A stretch of DNA of 64,000 bases from Chthonomonas sp. UBA1950 (GTDB lineage: Bacteria > Armatimonadota > Fimbriimonadia > Fimbriimonadales > Fimbriimonadaceae): the NCBI GenBank assembly GCA_002336105.1, contig DDEQ01000004.1, forward strand, positions 42,067 through 106,066, read 5' to 3'. Positions within the stretch are counted from its first letter, which is position 1. Every line of letters starts with the position of its first letter. Both the position numbers and the translations under genes were made by a program. Positions 54,774 through 63,698 of the stretch are shown piece after piece. Below the pieces are notes generated by a model, which searched no databases, was not told the origin of the DNA, and worked only from the letters and a program-made list of their open reading frames with translations.

Positions 54774-56081
54774 GTGGTGCCAACAAAACGATTCTGGATA
54801 TTGGCTGTGATTGGTATTCCAATTGCAGCCATCGCTGGTTTTGTTGGAACTCCGATCATCGCATTGGTCTATGATGCTTTGCTAGTCATGGCAGCCGTCA
54901 TGACCGCGAAAATGGCCCCATCGACTGCAAACCTCAGATTCAGGCGTCAGATGGACCCCGTTCTGAGCGTCAGGACTGCGAACAAGATCACCCTGCACAT
55001 CGAGAACGATGGCGTTGAACGAATTCAGATGCGTTTGCGGGATGAAGCTCCTGCGTCTTGCATTGCTGAAAGTCAGGAGTTCTCCATCAGACTCGATCCA
55101 GGAGACCAGATAGAAAAGAGCTACCAGATCACCCCAATCGAAAGGGGTTCCGATGAGTTCAGAGGCACCTGGGTTCGCTTGAACTGCCCGCTTGGATTGG
55201 TCGAAAAGCAAGTCAAACTCGACACCGAGGAACCAGTCCGAATCTATCCCAACGTCTTGGCACTCAAGGAATTCAACCTGCTCAAACAGCAAGGTCGACT
55301 CAGGGAGATTGGAATTCGCCGATCTAGAATGAAGGGTCTGGGTACCGACTTTGAGTCCCTGCGAGAGTATTCGGAAGGGGATGACTTCCGAAAGATCGAC
55401 TGGAAGGCGACGGCGCGCAAAGGGAAACTCGTTGTTCGGCAATTCGAACAAGAGCGCAATCAATCGATCATTTTAGCGATCGACATCGGTCGTCACATGC
55501 TCAGCGAGGTGAACGGCGTTCGTAAACTGGACCATGTTCTTGACTCACTCCTGATGCTTACCAATGCGGCAGCTTTGGCTGGCGACTTGGTTGGACTGTT
55601 GGTTTATGCAGACACGGTTCGCAGATACATCCCCCCCCGAAAAGGTCGAAGTCAAGTTGGCCTGATCATTGAAGCAATCCACGACCTTGTGGCCGAACCT
55701 GTTGAAAGTAATTCAATCACGGCTTTTGCTTATCTGGGGCAGAGATGGAAGAGACGATCTCTGCTGATCAATTTCACCGATTACGACGACATCGACCGAG
55801 CGACCGATCTTGCCAAGTCATTTGGGCCGATGGCAAGAAGACACCTCGCACTGATCTGCCGCGTCTCTGACCCCTATATCAACAAGGTGTTTCATCAAGA
55901 AGTCGAGACAACGCGAGACATGTATCGCCGCGCAGCAGCTTCGATGCTCCTTGAGGATCGGCGAAAAGCTCACTCGATTATCGAAAGAGCCGGAATTCAT
56001 AATTTAGAAGCTGAGTCGCAGAATTTAGCTGCGACTCTGGTTTCCTACTACTTTATGGTGAAGGAACGTTCCCTGCTCTAG
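54774..56081 (+). CDS. DUF58 domain protein
   Basis: A 435-residue protein with two N-terminal membrane helices (about 7-45) and then a beta-sandwich. The DUF58 core (LGTDFESLREYSEGDDFRKIDWKATARKG, here in part) and a von Willebrand A-like fold (ILAIDIGRHMLSEVNG) follow. DUF58 proteins usually pair with MoxR ATPases and other vWA proteins, but none is adjacent. Its stop overlaps the convergent ribBA stop in CTAG. The start is GTG. Confidence 0.87.
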   Translation: MVPTKRFWILAVIGIPIAAIAGFVGTPIIALVYDALLVMAAVMTAKMAPSTANLRFRRQMDPVLSVRTANKITLHIENDGVERIQMRLRDEAPASCIAESQEFSIRLDPGDQIEKSYQITPIERGSDEFRGTWVRLNCPLGLVEKQVKLDTEEPVRIYPNVLALKEFNLLKQQGRLREIGIRRSRMKGLGTDFESLREYSEGDDFRKIDWKATARKGKLVVRQFEQERNQSIILAIDIGRHMLSEVNGVRKLDHVLDSLLMLTNAAALAGDLVGLLVYADTVRRYIPPRKGRSQVGLIIEAIHDLVAEPVESNSITAFAYLGQRWKRRSLLINFTDYDDIDRATDLAKSFGPMARRHLALICRVSDPYINKVFHQEVETTRDMYRRAAASMLLEDRRKAHSIIERAGIHNLEAESQNLAATLVSYYFMVKERSLL

Positions 56082-57289
56082 TCGACTGGTAGCATGTGTC
56101 CCATCTTGTCGCGCTTCGTTTCCATGTAACGATGTCGCTCTTCAACATCTTCGGCAATGAGAGGCACATGCCCGACAATCTCAAGGCCGTAACCCTGTAG
56201 TCCACTTAGCTTCTTCGGATTGTTCGTCATGAGGTTCAGCTTCTTAAGCCCAAGGTCAGCTAGCACCTGTGCACCTAGGCTGTAATCTCGCAGGTCTGGC
56301 TTGAACCCAAGCGCGATGTTAGCTTCAACCGTATCGAGTCCTTGGTCTTGAAGCTCATAGGCTTTGAGCTTATTAACCAAGCCGATGCCACGTCCTTCTT
56401 GCTGAATGTAAACGACGACGCCTCTTCCGGCTTCCTCGATTTTTTGAAGAGCCATGATGAGTTGATCTCCACAGTCGCATCGCAAAGAACCGAGAAGATC
56501 GCCGGTGAGGCAGGATGAGTGCATCCTTACCAACACGGGTTCTTCTGTTGCAACTTCACCTTTTACAATAGCAACGTAAGGATCGCGATCAACATGGGGC
56601 TCGAACACAAAGATCTGGAAATGACCGTATTTGGTCGGGAAATCGATTGGACCCGAAGTACGCGTGATGAGTTTTTCGGTCTTGCGGCGATAGGCAATGA
56701 GGTCTGCAATAGTGATGATTTTTAGGTCATGCCGCGAGGCAAACTCAGGTAGTCCGGCATCCAGCCTCATCATCGTGCCGTCTTCGTTCAGAATTTCGCA
56801 GCCAATACCTACAGGCTTGAAGCCTGCGAGGGTACAGAGATCAACGATTGCCTCGGTGTGCCCAGCCCGTCGTAGGACCCCGCCTTCTTCAGCTCGAATG
56901 GTTAGAACGTGGCCCGGGCGGGCAAGATCCTCTGGCTGTGTGCTGTCATCGACGAAAGCCCGAACCGTAACAGCTCGATCATGAGCAGAAACACCGGTGG
57001 TTGTTCCTTTCAGAGCGTCCACAGTCTCACCCATAGCGGTTCCGTGACGAGCAGTGTTCTGCTTCGTCATCATCGGAACACCAAGCCGAATCATTCGTTC
57101 TTCTGTCGTTGGGATAAACGGGACACCACGACCATGAGAGATCATGAAATTCATAATCTCAGGGGTGCAGCACTCAGCCGCAGCCACCAGATCCCCCTCG
57201 TTTTCGCGGTCAGGATCATCAACCACAATGATCATGCGTCCGGCGCGCAGTTCTTCCAGCGCCTCAGGAATCGATGCGAATTCGCTCAC
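56078..57289 (-). CDS. ribBA: Bifunctional DHBP synthase / GTP cyclohydrolase II
   Basis: A 403-residue enzyme catalysing the two first reactions of riboflavin synthesis. The RibB half (1-200) has VVDDPDRENEGDLV, ISHGRGVPF and ARPGHVLTIRAEEGGVLRRAGHTEA, here in part. The RibA half has zinc cysteines in SCLTGDLLGSLRCDCGDQL and the active-site EGRGIGLVNKLKAYELQD. Both halves look functional. GTG start. TAGAAT at 57295-57300 ends 5 nt before it. Other rib genes are not nearby. Confidence 0.94.
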   Translation of the reverse strand: MSEFASIPEALEELRAGRMIIVVDDPDRENEGDLVAAAECCTPEIMNFMISHGRGVPFIPTTEERMIRLGVPMMTKQNTARHGTAMGETVDALKGTTTGVSAHDRAVTVRAFVDDSTQPEDLARPGHVLTIRAEEGGVLRRAGHTEAIVDLCTLAGFKPVGIGCEILNEDGTMMRLDAGLPEFASRHDLKIITIADLIAYRRKTEKLITRTSGPIDFPTKYGHFQIFVFEPHVDRDPYVAIVKGEVATEEPVLVRMHSSCLTGDLLGSLRCDCGDQLIMALQKIEEAGRGVVVYIQQEGRGIGLVNKLKAYELQDQGLDTVEANIALGFKPDLRDYSLGAQVLADLGLKKLNLMTNNPKKLSGLQGYGLEIVGHVPLIAEDVEERHRYMETKRDKMGHMLPVD

Positions 57290-57294
57290 ATCTG

Positions 57295-57300
57295 ATTCTA
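57295..57300 (-). promoter_or_regulatory. -10 box of ribBA, leaderless
   Basis: TAGAAT on the minus strand ends 5 nt before the GTG at 57289, with no Shine-Dalgarno sequence. No FMN riboswitch is possible in the 29-bp gap upstream. Confidence 0.5.
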
Positions 57301-57318
57301 CGCGACTTGAGCTTACAG

Positions 57319-58008
57319 TTACTGGACCGAAATACGTTTCAGTTTGAGATGCACCGTAGCAGAGTCTGATTCCGCAAATGGTTTGAAGTTAGTCGCTTCT
57401 ATGTCGCTCCGAACAAGCGCAAAATCCTTAGCGGAGAGGTAGTAGCTACCATCAGCCTTGAGTGGCTCAGTTCCCTCTTTCTGAACATACTTGAACTTAA
57501 CTATAAGCAATTCCTGGCCTTCATCAAGCTCTTTACCGGCGAGAGTGAACTCTGTTCTATAGCCTACGGTTCCTTTTTTGGCGTCAGTATCAACGTTGAC
57601 GGTCCACTTCTCGCCAACTTCCACCGGCGCGGATGGAGGGATCAATTTTGAGGCTTCCGAAAGCGCAGTAAAGAAACTATCTTCGCTGTCATCAGAGCTT
57701 TTTGTGATCATTAAGCCTTTTGAGTTATAAACCTCTTCTGTCGGAGGCATTTCCTCGTTCGCTCCTTGGTCGACGCCATCAAGTTTGATCTGCGTGTTTC
57801 GTGTGGTATTTCGTAGCGTATAGTCGCCGTTAGTCTCAACCTTCAAAACCTTTTCGAGCAGTTCGGTAGATACGCTCATGTTGTGCTCTTGAACGTCCAT
57901 CCGCATTTCCATTTTATAAATAGAAAGTCGATCTTGCGTTGGTTGCAGGATGAGCGAGTAGGTTTGGCCAACCGTTGACGCTATGGCGAGGGCTGCGAGG
58001 AGGAGCAT
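57319..58008 (-). CDS. Exported protein of unknown function
   Basis: A 229-residue protein with a short signal peptide (MLLLAALAIASTVGQ). The mature part is an all-beta, lipoprotein-LolA/DUF-like sheet: MEMRMDVQEHNMSVSTELLEKVLKV, here in part, then VEVGEKWTVNVDTDAKKGTVG and the final LKLKRISVQ. No family is certain. It lies 29 bp before ribBA on the same strand and could be its upstream partner in one transcript, though ribBA has its own -10 box. Confidence 0.65.
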   Translation of the reverse strand: MLLLAALAIASTVGQTYSLILQPTQDRLSIYKMEMRMDVQEHNMSVSTELLEKVLKVETNGDYTLRNTTRNTQIKLDGVDQGANEEMPPTEEVYNSKGLMITKSSDDSEDSFFTALSEASKLIPPSAPVEVGEKWTVNVDTDAKKGTVGYRTEFTLAGKELDEGQELLIVKFKYVQKEGTEPLKADGSYYLSAKDFALVRSDIEATNFKPFAESDSATVHLKLKRISVQ

Positions 58009-58130
58009 ATTGTGTTGCTATTTCGACGTTAGTTTATGAGGAGCAGTTCGCTCAGATATCGAGGGCTTTTCGTTGAGCTAAACATACGCCGATGAAAACG
58101 ACGTGAATCTTAGCTTTTGTTTTCAATATT

Positions 58131-58153
58131 AGTGAATGTCTGAATCATTCACT
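58131..58153 (-). terminator. Hairpin at the 3' end of the small membrane protein gene
   Basis: AGTGAATG (58131-58138) pairs perfectly with CATTCACT (58146-58153) and overlaps the stop codon of the gene. There is no U-run, so termination is uncertain. Confidence 0.35.
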
Positions 58154-58529
58154 TTGGGTTTTGCTTGGCCGCTAATTCTTCCCGTTCCCTAACTCTTTGG
58201 GCGTGAATCTCCTTAAGGATGTGATTGGTTTCTTTCGCCAACTTATGTATCTCTGCATGGCTTTGCATGACTGTATCGTGCATTTCTTTCGCTTGTTTAT
58301 CGCTAGCAGAGCTTAGAACCTTCTGTCCCACCATGATGATCGACAGCAAGACTAACTGCAGGAATGTTTGACTAATCCATTGGACCACTTGAAACGCGTT
58401 ATGCCAGTCCACCGCGGTACTACCGTAAATGGCAAGAGCGGCAAATATATACGCACACCACATCGTGCCCACTCCGTTGGTAACGAGTGCGGCAAAGTGG
58501 TCGTTAAAGGCTTCGATACGCTTCTTCAT
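58149..58529 (-). CDS. Small membrane protein (DUF1003-like)
   Basis: A 126-residue protein with two membrane helices (about 20-40 and 50-72, LQLVLLSIIMVGQKVL) and a long amphipathic cytoplasmic C-terminal helix (QAKEMHDTVMQSHAEIHKL). The layout resembles DUF1003 and low-affinity iron permease-like proteins, but the match is by pattern only. It is 36 bp downstream of the PqaA gene end in the same direction. Confidence 0.6.
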   Translation of the reverse strand: MKKRIEAFNDHFAALVTNGVGTMWCAYIFAALAIYGSTAVDWHNAFQVVQWISQTFLQLVLLSIIMVGQKVLSSASDKQAKEMHDTVMQSHAEIHKLAKETNHILKEIHAQRVREREELAAKQNPK

Positions 58530-58565
58530 GGATAATCCCTGAAGAAGCGTACACTCCGATCGCCG

Positions 58566-59816
58566 CTACTTGCGAAATACTTTGGTCGGGGTCGATAAAG
58601 AGAACTCTCGACCGTTTACCCGGAACCGTAATTCAACGAATGCAGCAGTATTCAGGCCAGCAGTGAGAGGTGCAGTCACTGTGCTGAGTCCGTCGATTTC
58701 TTTGGCTTTGAAGTACTTGCTTCCGCGAAAATCGAGATTGCTCGATTCGGCGAACCACAAAATCGTATGAATCGGAGCGATTTCCGCCTTGGGGTTCTTT
58801 ACCGAAACGTTGTTTCCATCTTTTGATAGATCAACCTTATACTTCGGCATCGAAAACTCGCCAGCGAGTGATCTTGCAAACGCGCCAATAGATTGGATCG
58901 CCATCAGACCGCCGTTCAGGCCGTGCCCAGCATTCGGGACGTTTAGGACCCACTTCGGCTGTTTGAGATCTTTGAAATAGAGGTCAAGTGCATCAACTGT
59001 CCAATACGGATCGTTCGATCCCTTCACGATGAGCGTCGGCATCGTGATATTCTTTCGATAGCTGTACGGGTCGATCATTGCCCCAAGCTTCTGGCCAGCT
59101 GGAGTCGCTAGCTGAGCTTGTAGACCTCTCTTGGTATAGTCCTCGATTTGCTCGCTGTACTTGCCCCACATCGCCAACTGATGTGGCATTTGTTTCACAA
59201 CGTTGAGGTTGTCGATAACCATTGGGGCAATTCCAATGACTCTTTTATCTTTGCTCGCGCCAACAAACCAAGTCGTCCATCCGCGCTTACTCGCCCCAGT
59301 CACTACGAACTTGGTGATCGGATTTGCAGTGTTCTTGGTTGATTCAACCACTGCATCCATAGCCCGCAATGCTGCCTTCGCCATAGGAAACAGAAGTGGC
59401 CAAGTGGCATCCTGAGTTTTGAAATACTGCGCGAAAGTGTAGGAGATGATCTGATCTTCCTTCATCCCGCCGAATAGCGGCTGATTGGGAATATCAAAGA
59501 GCATCGCCACGGGCATGCCTGTCGCCTCGGTCATCAGTCCGAAGCTTTGCCAATCGCCGGGCCGGGGACCGTCACCGGTGATGTACAGAACTGCAAGTCC
59601 CTTGTATTTCGCCTTGCTTGGCTCTCGGTAGAGCAAAGTGTGCTTCCAAGTGAGATCGTGCCATTTCTGGCTCGTCAGATTAATGGTGGTCGTTCCATTA
59701 TCGACTTTCTGCACTTCGTACTTATAAGCCGCGTCTGGAGCGTTGAGATAGTCGTAAAACTCCTTTGGCGGATTGTTTTGAGCGACAGCGATCAGAGGGA
59801 TAAGGGCAAGCATCAT
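58566..59816 (-). CDS. PhoPQ-activated pathogenicity-related (PqaA-type) protein
   Basis: A 416-residue exported alpha/beta-hydrolase-like protein with a signal peptide (MMLALIPLIAVAQ). The nucleophile elbow is VTGASKRGWTTW. The PqaA family signature includes HTLLYREP, VLYITGDGPRPGDW and IVKGSNDPYWTVDAL, with a late His in NAGHGLNGG. In Salmonella the gene is PhoPQ-regulated; its substrate is unknown. SD-like GGAAAG precedes the ATG. Confidence 0.88.
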   Translation of the reverse strand: MMLALIPLIAVAQNNPPKEFYDYLNAPDAAYKYEVQKVDNGTTTINLTSQKWHDLTWKHTLLYREPSKAKYKGLAVLYITGDGPRPGDWQSFGLMTEATGMPVAMLFDIPNQPLFGGMKEDQIISYTFAQYFKTQDATWPLLFPMAKAALRAMDAVVESTKNTANPITKFVVTGASKRGWTTWFVGASKDKRVIGIAPMVIDNLNVVKQMPHQLAMWGKYSEQIEDYTKRGLQAQLATPAGQKLGAMIDPYSYRKNITMPTLIVKGSNDPYWTVDALDLYFKDLKQPKWVLNVPNAGHGLNGGLMAIQSIGAFARSLAGEFSMPKYKVDLSKDGNNVSVKNPKAEIAPIHTILWFAESSNLDFRGSKYFKAKEIDGLSTVTAPLTAGLNTAAFVELRFRVNGREFSLSTPTKVFRK

Positions 59817-59872
59817 CTTTCCATAATGTTATGACGCCTTTTAGCTTTAATCCTGCACTATACGGCAAGAAT

Positions 59873-61111
59873 TTAACTTTCGCGGAGCAGTGGCAAGCGA
59901 ATAGTAAATGTCGATCCTTCGCCTAACACACTTGATAATGAGATCGTTCCGTCGTGTGCTTCAATCATATGCTTGACGATGCTCAACCCGAGGCCAGTGC
60001 CACCAGTCGCGCGACTTCGACTCTTGTCCACTCGATAAAACCGCTCGAATATTCGCTTTTGGTGCTCTGTAGCGATACCTAATCCAGAGTCTTCGACGGT
60101 CAACGTCGCATTTTCATCATCGCTAGTTAATTTGACTTTTACGTACCCAGACGGTGTGTAGTTCAATGCATTATCGACGAGGTTATAGACTGCCTGCGTG
60201 ATCTGAGATTCGTTTAGCTCGAGATCAAGATGTTCCTCACCCTCGAACGAGAGGTCAAGGTTTCGGTTCTTTGCTTTTGCATCCAACTGAGCCATCACGT
60301 TTTCAATCACGCCGACGACGTCGCAGCGTGTCTTTCGAACAGGATTACTCTCCGCAGTGCTGAGAACCAAAAGATCCTGAGTGATCATCGACAGCCGATC
60401 CACTTCCGAGATGATTTTGGGAAGGTAACGCGTTGCCGTATCGCTCTTTTCGTCTTCGTCAAAGAGGGTCTCTGCCATCGCTCGAATCACCGTCATCGGG
60501 GTTCGAAGTTCGTGCGAGACATTCGCAACAAAATCTTGGCGGACTCGTTCGAGTCGTCTCAAATCCGTTGTTTCGTATATTGAGAGGAAAACACGATGCG
60601 CCTCATTTACCCCAACCCACGCCTTGGCTTGGCCCGACTTTTCATCGGGGTACGAGAATGTTAAGGAAGCTTGTTGGGGTTCTTGACTGTGAAAAGCATC
60701 CAGCACGAGTTTCTCAAGATCCGCATTGAGGGTGATCGCTAAGATCGTTCGCCCAGTCGCATCACCAAACTTAAACAGGTCAGTAGCTCGCCGGTTGGCA
60801 TAAAGAACTGTAGCCTTTGGGTCGCAGATAAATAAGGCGATATCGAGGCCATCAGCTAATGAGTTAATAGAGTTTGTACGGTCGGCGATAGACGCCTCCA
60901 GTTCCTCGATGCGTGCCTGCTTCACCTGAACCATCGGCACAACATTGTTTCGACATCGTGCTACCAGCAAACCCAAATAGCAGGCAATTCCCCCCAGCAG
61001 TAAAACCAGAATCGACACTGGAACGGCCGAGATTTCACCCAACAGTTGCCAGGGCTGCGAGGAAAAACTGATCGCAAGATTTTGTATGTCGTACATGAAG
61101 AACAAGAGCAT
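59873..61111 (-). CDS. PhoR-like sensor histidine kinase
   Basis: A 412-residue protein with one N-terminal membrane helix (about 33-52, SILVLLLGGIACYLGLLVA) and a PAS domain (about 85-190, ALFICDPKATVLYANRRATDLF). The HisKA H-box is NVSHELRTPMTVI, and HATPase has LVDNALNYTP, DSGLGIATEHQKRIFERFY and GGTGLGLSIVKHM. This is the PhoR layout. No cognate PhoB-type regulator is adjacent. Confidence 0.9.
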   Translation of the reverse strand: MLLFFMYDIQNLAISFSSQPWQLLGEISAVPVSILVLLLGGIACYLGLLVARCRNNVVPMVQVKQARIEELEASIADRTNSINSLADGLDIALFICDPKATVLYANRRATDLFKFGDATGRTILAITLNADLEKLVLDAFHSQEPQQASLTFSYPDEKSGQAKAWVGVNEAHRVFLSIYETTDLRRLERVRQDFVANVSHELRTPMTVIRAMAETLFDEDEKSDTATRYLPKIISEVDRLSMITQDLLVLSTAESNPVRKTRCDVVGVIENVMAQLDAKAKNRNLDLSFEGEEHLDLELNESQITQAVYNLVDNALNYTPSGYVKVKLTSDDENATLTVEDSGLGIATEHQKRIFERFYRVDKSRSRATGGTGLGLSIVKHMIEAHDGTISLSSVLGEGSTFTIRLPLLRES

Positions 61112-61168
61112 GGCTTGCTTACCGTAAGGTATGGACGTCTACCAACCCCTGGTTGGCTCGTCCGGTGG

Positions 61169-61174
61169 TAATTT
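61169..61174 (+). promoter_or_regulatory. -10 box of the HslV-like gene, leaderless
   Basis: TAATTT predicts transcription from 61181, the A of the ATG. Confidence 0.55.
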
Positions 61175-61180
61175 CATAAC

Positions 61181-61729
61181 ATGAATTCCGCTCCGACGAT
61201 CATTGGCGTTACTCGAGATGGTTGTTCCGTTATTGCGGCAAGCGGGATTGGCACAACATCAGACGGAATAATTATTAAGAGAAAAGCGAAGCGGATCTTT
61301 ACATCAAAAGATTATCCAGTGCTGTTTGCAACTACCGGAACGACACAGGTCTCGAAACACTTATGGACAGAGTTTGAAAAGATTTTAGCCAAATCTAGGG
61401 GCGATATTCATGCTTCGGCAGCCAAGCTATCAGAGAGTTGGAATTCAAACTCACTGTTTATTGGACATATGTTTGAATTGATCGTCTGTAATGAGCGGCA
61501 GTTTTTGTATCTTGATAGTGTCGGAAATCTTTACGAACCCGACACCGCCGCGATCGCAATTGGTGAAGGGGGAAAAGTCGCACTGGGTGCTGGAATCGCG
61601 CTGTGTCATCACACCGATTGGACTGCGAATAAGATCGCCAGAGAATCGATGAGAATTGCCTCTGAGCTCCTATCTCAAACACCAGGTGAGTTCGTAATCG
61701 AAGAGGTTCGAACAAATCCCATCAATTAG
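61181..61729 (+). CDS. HslV-like (proteasome-beta type) protein lacking catalytic Thr1
   Basis: A 182-residue protein aligning end to end with HslV: APTIIGVTRDGCSVIAASG, IIIKRKAKRIF, FATTGTTQVSKHLWTEFEKIL, and LYEPDTAAIAIGEGGKVALGAG. HslV begins TTIVSV after Met removal; here the first Thr is Pro5 and Asp17 is Ser21, while Lys33 is kept as Lys37. It should not be a Thr protease of the usual kind. It may be a structural or regulatory ring subunit. HslU is not in the window. A leaderless start is likely. Confidence 0.8.
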   Translation: MNSAPTIIGVTRDGCSVIAASGIGTTSDGIIIKRKAKRIFTSKDYPVLFATTGTTQVSKHLWTEFEKILAKSRGDIHASAAKLSESWNSNSLFIGHMFELIVCNERQFLYLDSVGNLYEPDTAAIAIGEGGKVALGAGIALCHHTDWTANKIARESMRIASELLSQTPGEFVIEEVRTNPIN

Positions 61730-61747
61730 ATACTTCAAGAATGAGAA

Positions 61748-61769
61748 AGGTGCAAGAACGCTTGCACCT
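61748..61769 (+). terminator. Hairpin after the HslV-like gene
   Basis: AGGTGCAAG (61748-61756) pairs with CTTGCACCT (61761-61769) across AACG, followed by CTTAGTGATTC. The U-tract is poor. Confidence 0.55.
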
Positions 61770-61827
61770 CTTAGTGATTCAAAAAGCGCGCCTGCCGAGC
61801 CGCAAGCGCGAGATATAGAATTCAGCC

Positions 61828-62028
61828 CTATCCTGGGCCTTTTTTTCCACCTGGCTTACCGCCAGGAGAACCGTTATATTCGGGATCATCCGTTTTGAAA
61901 TCGACCGGTGGTTTGTCTCCTTTGGAAAGTGCCGGTGCGGCATCATCTTTGGCTCCACACCCAGATAGCAAAACCCCTGTCGTTGAGATCGCCGAAAGAA
62001 GAATTACGATTCGAGCAATTGTTTTCAT
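61828..62028 (-). CDS. Small lipoprotein, about 66 residues
   Basis: The ATG at 62028 gives a signal peptide (MKTIARIVILLSAISTTG) with lipobox LLSGC (Cys about 24); a longer reading from 62073 adds 15 residues that do not fit a signal peptide. The tail is Pro/Gly/Lys-rich (PGGKPGGKKGPG). It lies 45 bp after the prepilin gene on the same strand, repeating the prepilin-lipoprotein pairing seen twice elsewhere here. Confidence 0.7.
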   Translation of the reverse strand: MKTIARIVILLSAISTTGVLLSGCGAKDDAAPALSKGDKPPVDFKTDDPEYNGSPGGKPGGKKGPG

Positions 62029-62073
62029 AGAGAAGTTTGCTGGCTCCAACCAACCCGGTCGGAGCCCAGTCAA

Positions 62074-63036
62074 TCAAAGGTCTGGAGTCCAGTAAGGGTA
62101 GTAGTTCGGTGAAGACGCTCCGCTACTTGAATAGGTCCAAGTTCCGTTAGGCACGCCTGTACACTTTTCAGACTGGCTGTATTTCATCGCTTTCGCGTGG
62201 CCATCTGCGAATCCAAAGACAGCAATACCTTGGAGATTGGGGTTGGTTGTAGCTCTTGTCGCTGTACCGGTCGTCGCAACACCGTTTCCACTTTTACCCT
62301 TGTGTGGATATCGAGTCCATCCGTCAGAAGAAGACCAAATACATCCACCAACTGCATTCGATGGCCAGACGGCTCCATTTCCAACGTTTGCGCTAATGGA
62401 TGGACCCCAGTCCCAGGCACTTTCGGCAACGAATGCAATCGTTTCGGAAGGTCGAGCTACTCGACCGAGATTCCCTTTTGCGGCTCCCCCGCGACCATTC
62501 ACCCCAGTTGCAGGACCGTAATCAATCAAAAGCATGTTGATGGCCATTTGCCCGAGCGAGTTGTAGTAGAAAGTCTCAGCCGCCTTGTCGTAGGTGTTGT
62601 TACTGGTGATTCCAAACGTGGATGAGCCAGCTGAACTAATCACCGACGACCAGTTTGTGCTACCGAGGGACGGACACTTTGAGATGTCTACATTTTTGAT
62701 GTAAGGCTGGAGAGCGCCAAAGTACATCACATTCTCGCCTGTTTTATAGGTGCCACCCGTTGGGTACCTGAGATCGCCCCAGTCTGGGTAATTACATGGC
62801 GACTCGCCGTAGAGACAAGAACCATTATTGTCGTGTCTTGGCAAAGTATCGTCGAAGTCCGCAGAGTACATCAGACCACCGAGGGCTGTCTGTTTTGTGT
62901 TGCTAGTACACGCAGTCTGCTTGGCCGAGTCTTTAGCTTGAGCAAACACCGGAAAAAGAATGGCAGCAAGGATTGCGATAATCGCAATGACAACTAGCAG
63001 TTCGATGAGGGTAAAGGCCCTCTTTGTGGCAAACAT
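62074..63036 (-). CDS. Prepilin-like protein with ADGH motif (copy 4)
   Basis: A 320-residue paralogue. MFATKRA precedes [18 protein letters not shown], and the early mature part has ACTSNTKQTALGGLMYSADFDDT. The C-terminal motif is [13 protein letters not shown] good ribosome site (GGAGG, 8 nt upstream) precedes the ATG, unlike copy 2. It is followed by a small lipoprotein gene. Confidence 0.88.
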   Translation of the reverse strand: MFATKRAFTLIELLVVIAIIAILAAILFPVFAQAKDSAKQTACTSNTKQTALGGLMYSADFDDTLPRHDNNGSCLYGESPCNYPDWGDLRYPTGGTYKTGENVMYFGALQPYIKNVDISKCPSLGSTNWSSVISSAGSSTFGITSNNTYDKAAETFYYNSLGQMAINMLLIDYGPATGVNGRGGAAKGNLGRVARPSETIAFVAESAWDWGPSISANVGNGAVWPSNAVGGCIWSSSDGWTRYPHKGKSGNGVATTGTATRATTNPNLQGIAVFGFADGHAKAMKYSQSEKCTGVPNGTWTYSSSGASSPNYYPYWTPDL

Positions 63037-63205
63037 ATTTCAACCTCCAAGAAATAACAACATGATCACTCACGTTGCTGACGGTTAACATATACCAATT
63101 TGACGCATTTTCCAAACATTTTTGTCTTTTTGTATTCACTAACACATCAAACGTAGATCGTGACTCATCCATCCCGTGATCGTTCGTGGACAAAATGATG
63201 CATCA

Positions 63206-63682
63206 ATGAAATTCACCAATTTCTCAATCTGGAGGGGCCGGCTTCCGCATTGGCGGGCTGATGATGTCACGTACTTTGTCACATTCAGGAGCCGTCGTCC
63301 ATTGAACATTGGTGAGCGCCTTTTGCTCCTTCAAGCGCTGCTAAAGCATCACGGAAAAGCTCTGAACATTCTGGTTCTTTGCATACTTCCTGAGAGAACA
63401 GATCTCATCTTTACGACCCAGCCAAATACAGATGGGTCGCATTTTGAGTTCAGTGTAGTGATTGAAAAGGCAAAGTCAAAAGTTGGAAAGCTAATCATTA
63501 AGAAAACGGGCGAGCGATTCCCACCCTTTTACGAAGAGAGTTTTGACCGGATCATTCGTGATGAAAACGAGCTCGAGGAGAAGTGGTTGGAAATAGTAGA
63601 GAGTCCAGTATCTCTAGAGCTCGTTGAAGATGAATCCGAATACCCCGGATTATGGGTGGCAAATGCGCCAGAAGGTGTGTGA
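63206..63682 (+). CDS. RAYT-like (REP-associated tyrosine transposase) protein without catalytic residues
   Basis: About 158 residues from ATG 63206 (a GTG at 63176 would add 10). The N-terminal RGRLPHWRADDVTYFVTFRSRRPLN and the later EESFDRIIRDENELEEKW are typical of RAYT proteins. The HUH motif (MPDHVHLL in relatives) reads LPERTDLI at 61-68, and the position of the catalytic Tyr appears as Glu129. No terminal repeats were seen. It is therefore probably a domesticated nuclease-fold protein, possibly nucleic-acid binding. mutM starts 16 bp after its stop. Confidence 0.78.
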   Translation: MKFTNFSIWRGRLPHWRADDVTYFVTFRSRRPLNIGERLLLLQALLKHHGKALNILVLCILPERTDLIFTTQPNTDGSHFEFSVVIEKAKSKVGKLIIKKTGERFPPFYEESFDRIIRDENELEEKWLEIVESPVSLELVEDESEYPGLWVANAPEGV

Positions 63683-63698
63683 TATCCTCTGACAAAAG

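Noticed and set aside
57290..57318. An FMN riboswitch before ribBA
   Set aside because: The gap is only 29 bp and a -10 box lies 5 nt from the start codon, leaving no room for the aptamer.
63037..63205. REP-like palindromes expected beside a RAYT gene
   Set aside because: I found no GC-rich palindromic repeats with a conserved tetranucleotide on either side of the RAYT-like gene.
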